This document shows, one piece after another, positions 1 through 8,021 of a stretch of 64,000 nucleotides of DNA. The DNA lies in assembly GCA_050184585.1 (NCBI GenBank), contig JBFXAF010000002.1, positions 496,001 through 560,000 on the forward strand. The letters run 5' to 3'. A model generated the notes under the pieces. The model worked only from the letters and a program-made list of their open reading frames with translations. It searched no databases and was not told where the DNA came from. Each line of letters begins with the position of its first letter. Within the stretch, counting starts at the first letter, position 1. This stretch comes from JBFXAF01 sp050184585. Lineage in GTDB: Bacteria; Pseudomonadota; Alphaproteobacteria; Rhizobiales; Rhizobiaceae. The translations under genes were made by a program, and so were the position numbers.

Positions 1-487
1 TCGCGAAGACATGCCCGATCTCCAGGTTTCCCGCGCCGGGCCGCGTGATGACCAGCACCCCCAGGAAACCCGCACCCACCGCCAGCCATCGCCTCCACCC
101 GGCCCACTCCCCGAGCAGGGGCCCGGCCAGCGCGGTGATCACCATGGGCGCGAAGAAGAAGATCGAATTCGTCTCGGCGAGCTGGAGTGTCTGCAGCGCG
201 AGGAAATTGAAGACCGTCGAGCCGAAGAGGAAAACGCCGCGCACCAGTTGCGCCGTCAGGCTGCCGACACGGAACATGCGCGGGTTGGCCCAGGAGCGGA
301 AGAGAACGAGGACCAGCAGGACGTGGATCGCGAAGCGGACCCAGGTCACGAACGATGATTGCATGCCTCCGAGCACGAGGTATTTCGCGCTGGCGTCGAG
401 GAAGGCGAACATCAGGCCGGCTGCGAAGACCAGGAGAATCGCCGCGGCGGGCGTGGCCGTCTCGGTTTGTCGGCGCGGCGGAACCAA
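1..487 (-). CDS. DMT/EamA-family permease, C-terminus cut by window edge
   Basis: The reverse strand reads a hydrophobic protein of about 160 visible residues. Its segments FAFLDASAKYLVL, VTWVRFAIHVLLVLVLF, VFNFLALQTLQLAETNSIFF and WLAVGAGFLGVLVITRPG are typical of the first half of drug/metabolite transporters (EamA domain). The protein should sit in the inner membrane and move a small metabolite; the substrate cannot be told. The start is uncertain. An ATG at 412 would cut the first membrane helix, so the TTG at 487 (or CTG at 514) is preferred. It follows the MarR gene on the same strand after about 70 bases, so the regulator may control it. The gene runs off the left edge. Confidence 0.8.
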   Translation of the reverse strand, partial: MVPPRRQTETATPAAAILLVFAAGLMFAFLDASAKYLVLGGMQSSFVTWVRFAIHVLLVLVLFRSWANPRMFRVGSLTAQLVRGVFLFGSTVFNFLALQTLQLAETNSIFFFAPMVITALAGPLLGEWAGWRRWLAVGAGFLGVLVITRPGAGNLEIGHVFA

Positions 488-554
488 GGCAGGTGCGTCC
501 AGGGATCGTGTCAGGCCGCCTTTTCGGCCACCACCCGGCCGAGGGCAAGCGAAA

Positions 555-1040
555 TCATGCCATCGCCTGCTCGGCGTCGGCCTCCGTCTCGTCTTCCGGC
601 TCGGGAACCGTTGCGCTGGCGAGATTGCCCTCGATGCGGGCCAGCAGTCTTGCGAGGGCCTTCTGTTCCTTCTTGTCCAGGCCTTTCAGCGCGAGCTTCT
701 CGGTCTTGCGCACGGACTTCTCGATGGCCCGGATGGCGTCCCGCCCGCTCTCGGTCAGGAAGATGTGCGCCTGACGAGCGTCCGCTTCCGAGGCGCGCTT
801 GTCGAGGAAGCCCTGGGCCTGCAGCCGGTTGATCGTCTTGGTCACGGTCGGAGGCCTGACCCCGAGCCGCGACGCGAGTTGGCCCGGCGTCTGCCCGTCG
901 GCCAGGCTGAGCGCCAGCATGATCTGGTCCTGACCGGCATAGAAGCCGTGGTCGAGGAGCCTGGCCGCCAATGCCGTGCGCGCCAGACGCGCCGCCGCGT
1001 GCAGCCGGTTCATCGTCGCGCTCTTGTCGGCCTTCGCCAT
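555..1040 (-). CDS. MarR-family winged-helix transcriptional regulator
   Basis: A 161-residue protein with a MarR winged helix. LLDHGFYAGQDQIMLALSLADGQTPGQLASRLGV is the helix lead-in, RPPTVTKTINRLQAQGFL the recognition region, and RRASEADARQAHIFLTESG-like residues form the wing. A helical C-terminal dimerisation part follows, then an acidic tail (PEPEDETEADAEQ). The start was set at 1040 because GGAGGCGAGG lies just upstream of that ATG; a start 14 codons further upstream has no such site. It is probably an autoregulated repressor that senses a small ligand. Its likely target is the DMT permease gene downstream on the same strand. Confidence 0.87.
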   Translation of the reverse strand: MAKADKSATMNRLHAAARLARTALAARLLDHGFYAGQDQIMLALSLADGQTPGQLASRLGVRPPTVTKTINRLQAQGFLDKRASEADARQAHIFLTESGRDAIRAIEKSVRKTEKLALKGLDKKEQKALARLLARIEGNLASATVPEPEDETEADAEQAMA

Positions 1041-1145
1041 TGCCTCGCCTCCGATCGAGGTCGCCGGACGGCTTCCCCTCACGCGCCCGTCTCATCATTT
1101 TGCCGGCAACAGACCGGCACGCAACGCCAGATGCCAGATTATCAT

Positions 1146-1169
1146 ATCAATTGGATGACATTGCTCTAG
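1146..1169. repeat. solo degenerate end of the 3473-3747 MITE-like element
   Basis: This 24-base stretch ends in ACATTGCTCTAG, the same 12 bases that end the right terminal repeat at 3722-3747. The preceding bases (TCAAT-TGG) also match with gaps. It lies in the intergenic region between the MarR gene and the COG0523 gene. It also contains ATCAATTGGAT, an imperfect dyad that could be a MarR operator. The sequence alone does not decide between the two readings. Confidence 0.4.
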
Positions 1170-1245
1170 GTTCGGCGTTGATCGATGCCCCGTGCAAAAG
1201 GCGACGGAGCGTCCTATATGGAGCCCTCATCCGCAGAGGCAGACC

Positions 1246-2262
1246 ATGAGCGACGCGCAGGCGCAGATTCCCGTAACCGTGCTGACCGGCTATCTCGGCG
1301 CCGGCAAGACCACGCTGCTCAACCGCATCCTCTCGGAAAACCACGGCAGGCGATATGCGGTCATCGTCAACGAATTCGGCGAAATCGGCATCGACAACGA
1401 CCTCATCGTGGAATCCGACGAGGAGATCTACGAGATGAACAACGGCTGCGTCTGCTGCACGGTGCGCGGCGACCTGATCCGTGTCGTCGAGGGGCTGATG
1501 CGCCGTCCGGGACGTTTCGATGCGATCGTCGTCGAGACGACGGGGCTCGCCGATCCGGTTCCGGTCGCGCAGACGTTCTTCATGGACGACGACGTGCGCT
1601 CCAAGACCCGCCTCGATGCCGTCGTCGCCCTCGTGGACGCCAAGCACCTGCCGCTCCGTCTGAAGGATTCGCGCGAGGCCGAGGACCAGATCGCCTTCGC
1701 CGACGTCGTCGTGCTCAACAAGACTGACCTCGTCTCGGCCGACGAACTGGCCAAGGTTGAATCGACGGTCCGCGCGATCAATCCGGCCGCCCGCATCCAC
1801 AGGACGGAGCGTGCCGGCGTGCCGCTCGACACGGTCCTCGACCGCGGCGCCTTCGACCTGAAGCGGGTACTGGAGAACGACCCGCATTTCCTCGACGCGC
1901 ATGACGATCACGACCACCACGATCACGATCACGACCATCAACATGGCGAGGCCTCGGCCATACATGACGTGACGGTGAAGTCGGTGTCGCTGCGTGGCGG
2001 CGACATGGATCCCAAGAAATTCTTCCCCTGGCTCGACAAGGTCACGCAGACCGAGGGTCCGAACATCCTGCGCCTCAAGGGCATCCTGTCGCTGAAGGGC
2101 GACCCGGACCGCTATGTGGTGCAGGGCGTGCACATGATCGTCGAGGGCGACCACCAGCGCGCCTGGAAGGATGACGAGAAGCGCGAAAGCCGGCTCGTCT
2201 TCATCGGCCGCGACCTCGACGCCGACAAGCTGAAGCGTTCGTTCGACGCCTGTCAGGCGTAG
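1246..2262 (+). CDS. CobW/COG0523 GTPase, probable zinc metallochaperone
   Basis: A 338-residue G3E-family P-loop GTPase. Walker A GYLGAGKT is at residues 15-22, the metal-binding CxCC motif (GCVCC) at 67-71, and the NKTD guanine motif follows near residue 165. A His/Asp-rich stretch near 219-234 (HDDHDHHDHDH) precedes the CobW C-terminal domain (GGDMDPKKFFPWLD through YVVQGVHMI). Such proteins insert or deliver Zn or another metal in the cytoplasm. The ATG at 1246 is preceded by AGAGGC and fits the family start; the frame is open further upstream. The WD40-like gene follows on the same strand. This pairing suggests a metal-homeostasis unit, possibly Zur-controlled, but I see no clear Zur box. 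Confidence 0.9.
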   Translation: MSDAQAQIPVTVLTGYLGAGKTTLLNRILSENHGRRYAVIVNEFGEIGIDNDLIVESDEEIYEMNNGCVCCTVRGDLIRVVEGLMRRPGRFDAIVVETTGLADPVPVAQTFFMDDDVRSKTRLDAVVALVDAKHLPLRLKDSREAEDQIAFADVVVLNKTDLVSADELAKVESTVRAINPAARIHRTERAGVPLDTVLDRGAFDLKRVLENDPHFLDAHDDHDHHDHDHDHQHGEASAIHDVTVKSVSLRGGDMDPKKFFPWLDKVTQTEGPNILRLKGILSLKGDPDRYVVQGVHMIVEGDHQRAWKDDEKRESRLVFIGRDLDADKLKRSFDACQA

Positions 2263-2298
2263 GTGCACTCGATCTTGCGCCCGGTGCCGCTCTACGTT

Positions 2299-2454
2299 GC
2301 CCCCCTCTGTCCTGCCGGACATCTCCCCCACAGGGGGGGAGATTGGCTGTCTCACCCTCTTTCGCAAATCTTCAACATTGCAGGATGGGCAGAACGGCCG
2401 AAGCTGCTGATCTCCCCCCCTGTGGGGGAGATGTCCGGCAGGACAGAGGGGGGC
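2299..2454. repeat. palindromic element copy 1 (156 bp, 45-bp perfect arms)
   Basis: Arms 2299-2343 and 2410-2454 are exact reverse complements. The outer end is GCCCCCCTCTGTCCTGCCGG and the inner end is GGGGGGGAGAT. The loop 2344-2409 carries TTTCGCAAATC, the reverse complement of the GATTTGCGAAA/GATTGGCGAAAG box seen in other copies. The arm differs from copies 2-4 by a coordinated change (GTCC..GGAC instead of GGCC..GGCC), which keeps the pairing. It sits between the COG0523 and WD40 genes. Confidence 0.93.
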
Positions 2455-2501
2455 GCGAAGGAACGCGACCCGTCTGCATTGCTTTGGGGACGTCTGCTCT
2501 G

Positions 2502-3476
2502 ATGCCGACCGTCGCTCCGCTCGATCTGGACGGCCACTGCATCGCGGCGTGCTTCGTCGCCGACATTCCCTTCTTCGCGTTGGCCTCGGGCGTGGTGCAC
2601 CGGCTCGACCACGGCCACCAATGGTCCGAGGTGCATGACGGCCTGCTCGCCGCGGCGCCCGCGCTCGACGCCGGGAGCCTGATCTCGGGCGGCGAGGATG
2701 GCAGGCTGGCTGCCACGGCCGCCGATGGCTCCGTCACCGTGAAGGCCGAGCTGGGCCGCAAGTGGGTGTCGTCCATAGCCGCCGGGCCCCAGGGCGCTCT
2801 TGCCTGCGCCGTCGGCCGTTCTGCCCATGTGTTCATGCCGGGCGGCAAGTCCCGCGTCTTCGAGCACCCGCGCTCCGCCGAAGGCATCGCCTTCGCACCC
2901 AAGGGACTCAGGATCGCCGTGGCCCGCTACAATGGCGCGACCCTCCACTTCCCCGGCGCGGAGGGCAAGCCTGTCGAACTGGAATGGGCCGGCGCCCATA
3001 CCGGCGTCACCTTCTCGCCGGACGGCGCTTTCCTCGTCACCACCATGCAGGAGAACGCGCTGCACGGCTGGAAGCTCGCCGACGGCAAGCACATGCGCAT
3101 GACTGGCTACCCGGCGAAGGTGAAGAGCTTTTCCTGGAGCGCGAAGGGCAAGTGGCTCGCCACCTCCGGCGCGCCGGCGGCGATTGTCTGGCCCTTCGCC
3201 TCGAAGGACGGGCCGATGGGCAAGGCGCCGCTCGAGCTTGGCACCCGCGGCAACACGATGGTCACAGCCGTCGCATGCCACCCGACCGAGGAAGTCGTGG
3301 CGATCGGCTATGCCGACGGCATGATCGTCGCCGCCCGCTTCGCCGACCAGAAGGAAGTGCTGCTGCGCCGCGCCGGCAAGGGCGCGGTCACGTCGATGAC
3401 CTGGGACCGGGAGGGTGGCCGGCTGGTGTTCGGCGCGGAAACCGGCGATTGCGGGGTCGTCGACATCACCGGCTAG
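2502..3476 (+). CDS. WD40-repeat-like beta-propeller protein
   Basis: A 324-residue protein of repeated beta-strand blades with WD40-like phrases: GVTFSPDGAFLVTTMQENALHGWKLADG, VKSFSWSAKGKWLATSGAPAAIVWPF and TSMTWDREGGRLVFGAETGD. No signal peptide is seen, so it is probably a cytoplasmic scaffold or binding protein. The frame is open upstream through the palindromic element, but the ATG at 2502 begins the conserved-looking protein (MPTVAPLDLDG) and is preferred. It follows the COG0523 GTPase on the same strand, with the element between them. Its TAG stop lies inside the left terminal repeat of the MITE-like element at 3473. Its function is unknown; a role with the metallochaperone is inferred from context. 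Confidence 0.8.
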   Translation: MPTVAPLDLDGHCIAACFVADIPFFALASGVVHRLDHGHQWSEVHDGLLAAAPALDAGSLISGGEDGRLAATAADGSVTVKAELGRKWVSSIAAGPQGALACAVGRSAHVFMPGGKSRVFEHPRSAEGIAFAPKGLRIAVARYNGATLHFPGAEGKPVELEWAGAHTGVTFSPDGAFLVTTMQENALHGWKLADGKHMRMTGYPAKVKSFSWSAKGKWLATSGAPAAIVWPFASKDGPMGKAPLELGTRGNTMVTAVACHPTEEVVAIGYADGMIVAARFADQKEVLLRRAGKGAVTSMTWDREGGRLVFGAETGDCGVVDITG

Positions 3477-3747
3477 AGCAATGTTCGACCAGATTGAACC
3501 AGTTCTGTTTCCCCGATGGCGAGGCGATCCGGCAGGAGAGACGCGACGGGCGATGGGGTTCCATCGTCCGAGCGGCTCGACGAACCGGGTGCCCGCCAGC
3601 GGGAAACCCTCCGGGCCGGGTCAATTCGGGCCAAATCCTTCGGTCTCCGGCTCGGCCGATGCACCACATCGACCATCGCCGAAGCCCTCGACCCTGGCCC
3701 GAATTCCCTCCGGCAGAACGATTCAATCTGGTCGAACATTGCTCTAG
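3473..3747. mobile_element. 275-bp MITE-like element with perfect 26-bp terminal inverted repeats
   Basis: The ends 3473-3498 and 3722-3747 are exact reverse complements. They start CTAGAGCAATGTTCGACC and end in TTGCTCTAG, with the complementarity continuing imperfectly inward (AGTTCTG / ATCGTTCTG). The inside has no convincing gene. The terminal CTAG is itself palindromic and may be the duplicated target. The left repeat contains the stop codon of the WD40-like gene. A degenerate solo end lies at 1146-1169. This fits a non-autonomous miniature transposable element; no transposase is in the window. Confidence 0.78.
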
Positions 3748-3759
3748 GGCAATGTCCGA

Positions 3760-4209
3760 TCACTCCACGAAGCAGCCGATCTTGCCCTCGGCCTTGAACT
3801 CTTTGCCCTGACCTGTCGTATCGCCCGCCATGTCGAAGGCCTCCAGCGCGAACGTTCCCTCGTAGGTGCCCTCGTCGACGGTCCTGGTGAGCACCGTGAC
3901 CTGCACGTAGCCATGTTCGCCCTCGATCCGCTCCCGGTAGAGCACAAGTTGAAGCACCTCGCCGTCGAGCCAGTATTGCGGCACATGTTCACGCTCGAAG
4001 CGGATCTTGTGCAGATCATCGTCGATCCCGGGCGCGTCGAACTCGGCACTGGCCGAGAAATTGAACAGCGGGCCGCCCATGCCGCGGGTGATCCCGCTCT
4101 CGATCTCGAGCTTGACCGGACCCTCCTCGACGGAGCACGAGAGACCGCCCGAGGCCGCGGCGTCGGAAGCCAGGACGGCAAGAATGGCGGCGGCGAGCGT
4201 CAGGCGCAT
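3760..4209 (-). CDS. secreted protein of unknown function
   Basis: A 149-residue protein starting with a clear Sec signal peptide (MRLTLAAAILAVLASDAAAS, cleavage near residue 19-20). The mature part is beta-rich and acidic: LSCSVEEGPVKLEIE, SASAEFDAPGIDDDLHKIRFE, LQLVLYRERIEGEHGYVQVTVLTRT. It has two cysteines, near the mature N-terminus and in the C-terminal GCFVE, that could form a disulfide. The protein is likely periplasmic. I do not recognise a family. It is monocistronic, convergent with the WD40-like gene and divergent from the aminotransferase. Confidence 0.78.
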   Translation of the reverse strand: MRLTLAAAILAVLASDAAASGGLSCSVEEGPVKLEIESGITRGMGGPLFNFSASAEFDAPGIDDDLHKIRFEREHVPQYWLDGEVLQLVLYRERIEGEHGYVQVTVLTRTVDEGTYEGTFALEAFDMAGDTTGQGKEFKAEGKIGCFVE

Positions 4210-4330
4210 GATGATGTCCCCTCGATATCTTGCGACCGGCAGACGGCCGGCTTCTGGCGTGCGAGCTAAGCTACCCCCGTTGCGGCGCGGTGTCGCCGAC
4301 GGCTAGGTATGTATCCGTGAGGGAAATCCG

Positions 4331-5710
4331 ATGAACAAGTCGAGCAGGGTCGACATGCTGCGCGGAATTGCGCTGCCGCGCCTGCGCAGCTTCCGCAAGG
4401 CTGAGGAAAGTCGCTTCCGCGCCGCCCGACCGAAATCTTCGACGGCGCTCTCCACGGGCGTGCCGGGCTTCTTCGACGGCGTCCCGCACCACTGGATGAA
4501 GGACTGGCCGACGCCTTTTCCGATCCTCGTCCAGAAGGCGTCGGCCGCGACCATCACAGACGTCGACGGAAACCGGCTGGCCGATTTCTGCCTCGGTGAC
4601 ACCGGCTCGATGTTCGGCCATTCGCCGCCTCCCGTCGCCCGCGCCATCCGCAGGCAGGCGGCGCGGGGGTTGACCTACATGCTGCCTTCGGAGGACGCGC
4701 TCGTTCTCGGCGCGCTGCTGACCGAGCGCTTCGGTCTGCCGGAATGGCAGATCGCCACCACGGCGACCGACGCCAACCGCTTCGCGCTGCGCATCGCCCG
4801 CGCCGTCACCGGCCGGCCAAAAATCCTCGTCTTCAACGGTTGCTACCACGGCGCGGTCGACGAGACCTTCGTGCGCATCGTGGATGGCAGGCCGGCGAAC
4901 CGTCCCGGTCTCGCGGGCGAGTTTCGCAACCTTGCCGAGCATACCCGCATCGTCGAGTTCAACGACCTGCCTGCTCTGGAAAAGGAACTCGCGCATGGCG
5001 ACGTCGCCTGCGTCATTACCGAGCCGGTGCTGACCAACTGCTGCATGGTTCTGCCCGACCCCGGCTTCCATGATGCGCTCCGCAGGCTGACGCGAACGCA
5101 TGGCACGCTGCTTTTGATCGACGAGACGCACACCATCTCGACCGGACCCGGCGGCTATGCCCGCGCCCATGGGCTCGACCCGGACCTCTTCGTGCTCGGC
5201 AAGCCGGTCGCCGGCGGGGTGCCGGCGAGCGTCTGGGGCATGAGCGCCGCCGTTGCGGAACGGTTCCACAGCTACCTCGAGGCCAAGACGCCCGGCAATT
5301 CCGGCATGGGCACGACGCTGTCGGCCAATCCGCTCCAGTTCGCGACCATGCGCGCGACGCTGGAGGAGGTGATGACCGTGGCGAACTTTGCCCATATGGA
5401 GCGCCTCGCGGCGCGCCTTGCCGCGGGCCTCCAGAGCGCCATCGAGCGTCATCGCCTGCCGTGGCATGTGGTGCGGGTCGGCGCCCGCGTCGAGTTCGTC
5501 TTCACGCCGGAGCCCCTGCGCAATGGCGGCGAGGGCGAGGCCGCGCACGCGCCGGAGCTGGAGGGCGCGGTCCATCTCGGACTCGTCAATCGCGGCTGCC
5601 TGATCGCACCGTTCCACAACATGATGCTCGTCTCGCCGGCAACGCGGACGAGCCAGGTCGACCGCCTGGTCAAGGCCTTCGGCGACATCGCGGGAGAGTT
5701 GCGCGCATGA
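4331..5710 (+). CDS. class III PLP-dependent aminotransferase
   Basis: A 459-residue fold-type I aminotransferase of the glutamate-1-semialdehyde / omega-aminotransferase class. Visible marks are TDVDGNRLADFCLGDTGSMFGHS, FNGCYHGAVDE, LLIDETHT (cofactor Asp/Glu region) and the PLP lysine in VLGKPVAGG (Lys291). The opening 35 residues are basic and atypical but in frame from the ATG at 4331. Its stop overlaps the start of the glutamine-synthetase homologue (ATGA), so the two are co-translated. Together they suggest amine or polyamine catabolism in which an amine is gamma-glutamylated or transaminated. The exact substrate is not evident. Confidence 0.85.
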   Translation: MNKSSRVDMLRGIALPRLRSFRKAEESRFRAARPKSSTALSTGVPGFFDGVPHHWMKDWPTPFPILVQKASAATITDVDGNRLADFCLGDTGSMFGHSPPPVARAIRRQAARGLTYMLPSEDALVLGALLTERFGLPEWQIATTATDANRFALRIARAVTGRPKILVFNGCYHGAVDETFVRIVDGRPANRPGLAGEFRNLAEHTRIVEFNDLPALEKELAHGDVACVITEPVLTNCCMVLPDPGFHDALRRLTRTHGTLLLIDETHTISTGPGGYARAHGLDPDLFVLGKPVAGGVPASVWGMSAAVAERFHSYLEAKTPGNSGMGTTLSANPLQFATMRATLEEVMTVANFAHMERLAARLAAGLQSAIERHRLPWHVVRVGARVEFVFTPEPLRNGGEGEAAHAPELEGAVHLGLVNRGCLIAPFHNMMLVSPATRTSQVDRLVKAFGDIAGELRA

Positions 5711-7095
5711 CCTCCCCCTCCGGCTCCACGGTCGACGAAGCGAAAGCCTTCCTCGAGGCCCATCCCGACATCGAGGCGGTCGACATCGTGCTGACCGACT
5801 CCAACGGCATCGGTCGCGGCAAGATCATCCGCCGCCACGAACTGATCGGCTTCTACGAGGGCGGCCGCCATCTGCCGATCTCGATCCTCGGCCTCGACAT
5901 CACCGGAGAGGACGTCCACGAGACCGGCCTGATCTGGGATTCCGGCGACGGCGACCTGCGCGCCTGGCCGGTCCCCGGCACGCTGGCGCCGCTCCACGGC
6001 ACAAGCCCCGCACGCGCCCAGGTGCTGATGTCCATGTACCGCCTCGACGGCGCGCCCATGTCGTCCGACCCGCGCCACGCGCTCGCCCGTCAGGTCAAGG
6101 CGTTCGCCGACAAGGGCCTTCACCCGGCCGGCGCCTTCGAGCTGGAGTTCTTCCTGCTTGCCGCCGACCGCGATGCGGATGGCCGCCCTCGCCCGGCCCA
6201 CGCCGTGCTCGACCGCCGCCGCAGCGACAAGACCGAGGTCTATTCGGTCGACCATCTGCACGGCATGGAGCCGCTGATCTCGGACATCTATGCCGCGGCG
6301 AAGGTCCAGGGCGTTCCCGCCGAGACGGTCATCTCCGAATACGCGCCGGGCCAGTACGAACTGACCCTGCGCTACCGCAAGGACATCCTGCGCGCGGCCG
6401 ACGACCTCGTCATGCTCAAGCGCCTGGTGCGTCTCCAGGCGCGGCGCCACGGCGTGACCGCCTGCTTCATGGCCAAACCCTTCGAGACCTGCGCCGGTTC
6501 GGGCATGCACCTCCATGTGTCGCTGCCCGATGCGAAGGGCCAGAACATCTTCACCGAAGCCAAGGAAGGCGCGTGGGCGCCGACGATCCTCGATGCCTTG
6601 GGCGGCCTCGCCGCGACCATGGCGGAATCCATGCTGATCTTCGCCCCGCATGCCAATTCGTGGCGGCGCTTCGTGGCGCAATCCTATGCGCCGATCGCGC
6701 CGACCTGGGGCGTCAACAACAGGTCGGTCGCATTGCGCATTCCCGCCGGCGACAGGGCGAGCCGGCGCATCGAGCACCGGCCGGCCGGCGTCGACGCCAA
6801 TCCCTATCTCGTTGCCGCGACGGTGCTTGCCGGCATCGCCAGGGGACTGGACGAGAAGCTCGATCCCGGCCCGGAAGTGACTGGCAACGGCTACGAGGCC
6901 GCGAATGCAGGCCGAGCCTCCATGCCCGCCGACTGGCGCTCGGCGATCGAGGCGGCGAAGAACTCGACATTCCTCAAGGCCGCGCTCGGCGAGGACATGC
7001 ACCGCACCTTCACCGCCATCAAGCAAGCGGAGTATCTCAGGGTCGCCCGCACCGTCGGCGACCTCGACTACCGCCTCTACCTGCACGAGGTGTGA
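5707..7095 (+). CDS. glutamine synthetase family protein, probable gamma-glutamylpolyamine synthetase
   Basis: A 462-residue glutamine-synthetase fold. It has the beta-grasp N-terminal domain (VDIVLTDSNGIGRGKIIRR) and catalytic-domain motifs FELEFFLL, YEYAPGQYELTL-like, GSGMHLHVSL, FAPHANSWRRF, NNRSVALRIP and RRIEHRPAGVDANPYL. The length and sequence resemble the PuuA/GlnT-like clade that joins glutamate to amines using ATP rather than housekeeping GlnA; this is an inference. The ATG at 5707 overlaps the upstream stop by four bases. A strong hairpin (7126-7148) follows the stop. Confidence 0.85.
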   Translation: MTSPSGSTVDEAKAFLEAHPDIEAVDIVLTDSNGIGRGKIIRRHELIGFYEGGRHLPISILGLDITGEDVHETGLIWDSGDGDLRAWPVPGTLAPLHGTSPARAQVLMSMYRLDGAPMSSDPRHALARQVKAFADKGLHPAGAFELEFFLLAADRDADGRPRPAHAVLDRRRSDKTEVYSVDHLHGMEPLISDIYAAAKVQGVPAETVISEYAPGQYELTLRYRKDILRAADDLVMLKRLVRLQARRHGVTACFMAKPFETCAGSGMHLHVSLPDAKGQNIFTEAKEGAWAPTILDALGGLAATMAESMLIFAPHANSWRRFVAQSYAPIAPTWGVNNRSVALRIPAGDRASRRIEHRPAGVDANPYLVAATVLAGIARGLDEKLDPGPEVTGNGYEAANAGRASMPADWRSAIEAAKNSTFLKAALGEDMHRTFTAIKQAEYLRVARTVGDLDYRLYLHEV

Positions 7096-7125
7096 GGGGT
7101 GAGAGCCCGGTCCGCCTTGGCGGAT

Positions 7126-7148
7126 CGGAAGGTCCAGTGGACCTTCCG
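7126..7148. terminator. hairpin downstream of the glutamine-synthetase homologue
   Basis: CGGAAGGTCC (7126-7135) pairs perfectly with GGACCTTCCG (7139-7148) across a 3-base AGT loop, 30 bases after the stop at 7095. No T-run follows, so it may be a REP-like repeat that protects or ends the transcript rather than a classical terminator. Confidence 0.5.
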
Positions 7149-7272
7149 AAGGGTTCGAACGCAGGGGAGTTGCGAAGCAGCGGGCGCCCGGCCGGGAGGC
7201 GCTCCGGCCGGCTGCCGCGCGTTCCCCCCCTTGCGGGGAGGGTGCCCGCAGGTCGAGCCTCGAAGGACACAC

Positions 7273-7385
7273 GGGTGGTGGACAAATTTCCCGCCGTTCA
7301 TGCCGCAACTCAAATTTTCCCCGAGCTTTTTCAATCTCTTGAGTGTTCCGCATCGCTGCCGACACGTCGATTTTGTCCACCACCC
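7273..7385. repeat. 113-bp inverted repeat with 14-bp arms
   Basis: GGGTGGTGGACAAA at 7273-7286 and its exact complement TTTGTCCACCACCC at 7372-7385 bound an AT-richer interior (AACTCAAATTTTCCCCGAGC). This is a palindromic intergenic element of unknown family. Confidence 0.65.
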
Positions 7386-7626
7386 TCCCGACCGCCCTCA
7401 AAATAGTCCCGTCGTTTCCACCGGGATCGCTGTCGCGACGGTGACCAGCGGGAGACGACCGGCGCCTCCGGGCCGTCCTCGTAAGACGGTTCTGGGGAGG
7501 CTCCGCCGAAGGTTCCCCTGCGGGCATTAGGACCCGTGCGTGCCGGACGGTTGCACTTAACCCTCCGGAGTTGGTGAAAGTCAGCGAAGGAGGGGAAGCG
7601 GATCGGGCGGGCGCCAAAAATCGCCG

Positions 7627-7688
7627 GACGGGCGGCCGCGAGGTTGCACGTAAAAACCCTTAGATGAGCGACCCCGCGGCCGCCCGTC
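7627..7688. repeat. 62-bp inverted repeat with 14-bp arms
   Basis: GACGGGCGGCCGCG (7627-7640) is the exact reverse complement of 7675-7688. The loop contains ACGTAAAAACCCTTAG. It could fold into a strong hairpin in RNA. Nothing coding surrounds it. Confidence 0.6.
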
Positions 7689-7751
7689 TTCCCCACACCT
7701 CAATGGCCAGATGCGAAAGCGGGCGTGGCGATGAGGAAGCGTGCCGACTTT

Positions 7752-7947
7752 CCTTCTCCCCTTGTGGGGTCCGAAGGACGGGCGAGACAAGTGGCTCGCC
7801 CCCGTGGCCGAGCCGACCCTGAGCTTGTCGAAGGGTCGTGCGAGGTCGGATGAGGGGTGTTGGAAGAAATGAGGCGTTGACGCTCCGTCCAGCACCCCTC
7901 ATCCGCCTTCGCTTCGCTCAGGCGCCTCCTCCCACAAGGGGAGAAGG
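7752..7947. repeat. 196-bp composite inverted repeat with nested REP-like hairpin
   Basis: CCTTCTCCCCTTGTGGG (7752-7768) pairs exactly with 7931-7947. Inside are a second dyad (7849-7859 with 7893-7903) and GACCCTGAGCTTGTCGAAGGGTC-type sequence at 7815-7837, whose core CTGAGCTTGTCGAAGG is a commonly seen intergenic repeat. It lies just upstream of the SOS-controlled operon. Confidence 0.65.
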
Positions 7948-8021
7948 GAACGCAGAGCCCGGCATGCCCGCAGCCCAAAGCCACGCCCCTATGTCAAATG
8001 TGATTTGCCTTTTCGCCTTCG

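Larger units (their letters stand above)
7096..8021. other. 926-bp non-coding block made of several inverted repeats
   Basis: No reading frame here resembles a protein. The block contains at least four separate dyads, at 7126-7148, 7273-7385, 7627-7688 and 7752-7947. The last has an inner dyad (GATGAGGGGTG at 7849-7859 with its complement at 7893-7903) and a REP-like hairpin at 7815-7837. Between them, 7386-7626 shows GC-rich sequence with no clear gene. The spacing suggests serial insertion of short palindromic elements. A structured RNA cannot be ruled out by eye. Confidence 0.6.

Noticed and set aside
1141..1245. Zur box upstream of the COG0523 gene
   Set aside because: No good match to the AT-rich dyad expected for Zur; the visible dyad is better explained by the MITE end or a MarR site.
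1147..2367. Reverse-strand frame opposite the COG0523 gene
   Set aside because: The sense strand carries P-loop, CxCC and NKTD motifs; the reverse frame has none and starts inside the palindromic element.
2263..2502. 79-codon forward frame covering palindromic element copy 1
   Set aside because: Consists almost entirely of element sequence; no ribosome site or conservation evidence, so treated as repeat.
7099..7530. Small frames in the 7.1-8.0 kb block
   Set aside because: No motif, no ribosome site, and they cross several inverted repeats.
5449..7617. Very long reverse-strand open frame (over 700 codons) opposite the glutamine-synthetase homologue
   Set aside because: It is antisense to a clearly conserved gene and reads as low-complexity Arg/Gly/Ala protein without motifs; a GC-rich shadow frame.
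7441..7620. Possible structured RNA (RNase P, tmRNA or similar) in the repeat block
   Set aside because: I looked for the conserved core signatures of these RNAs on both strands and did not see them.
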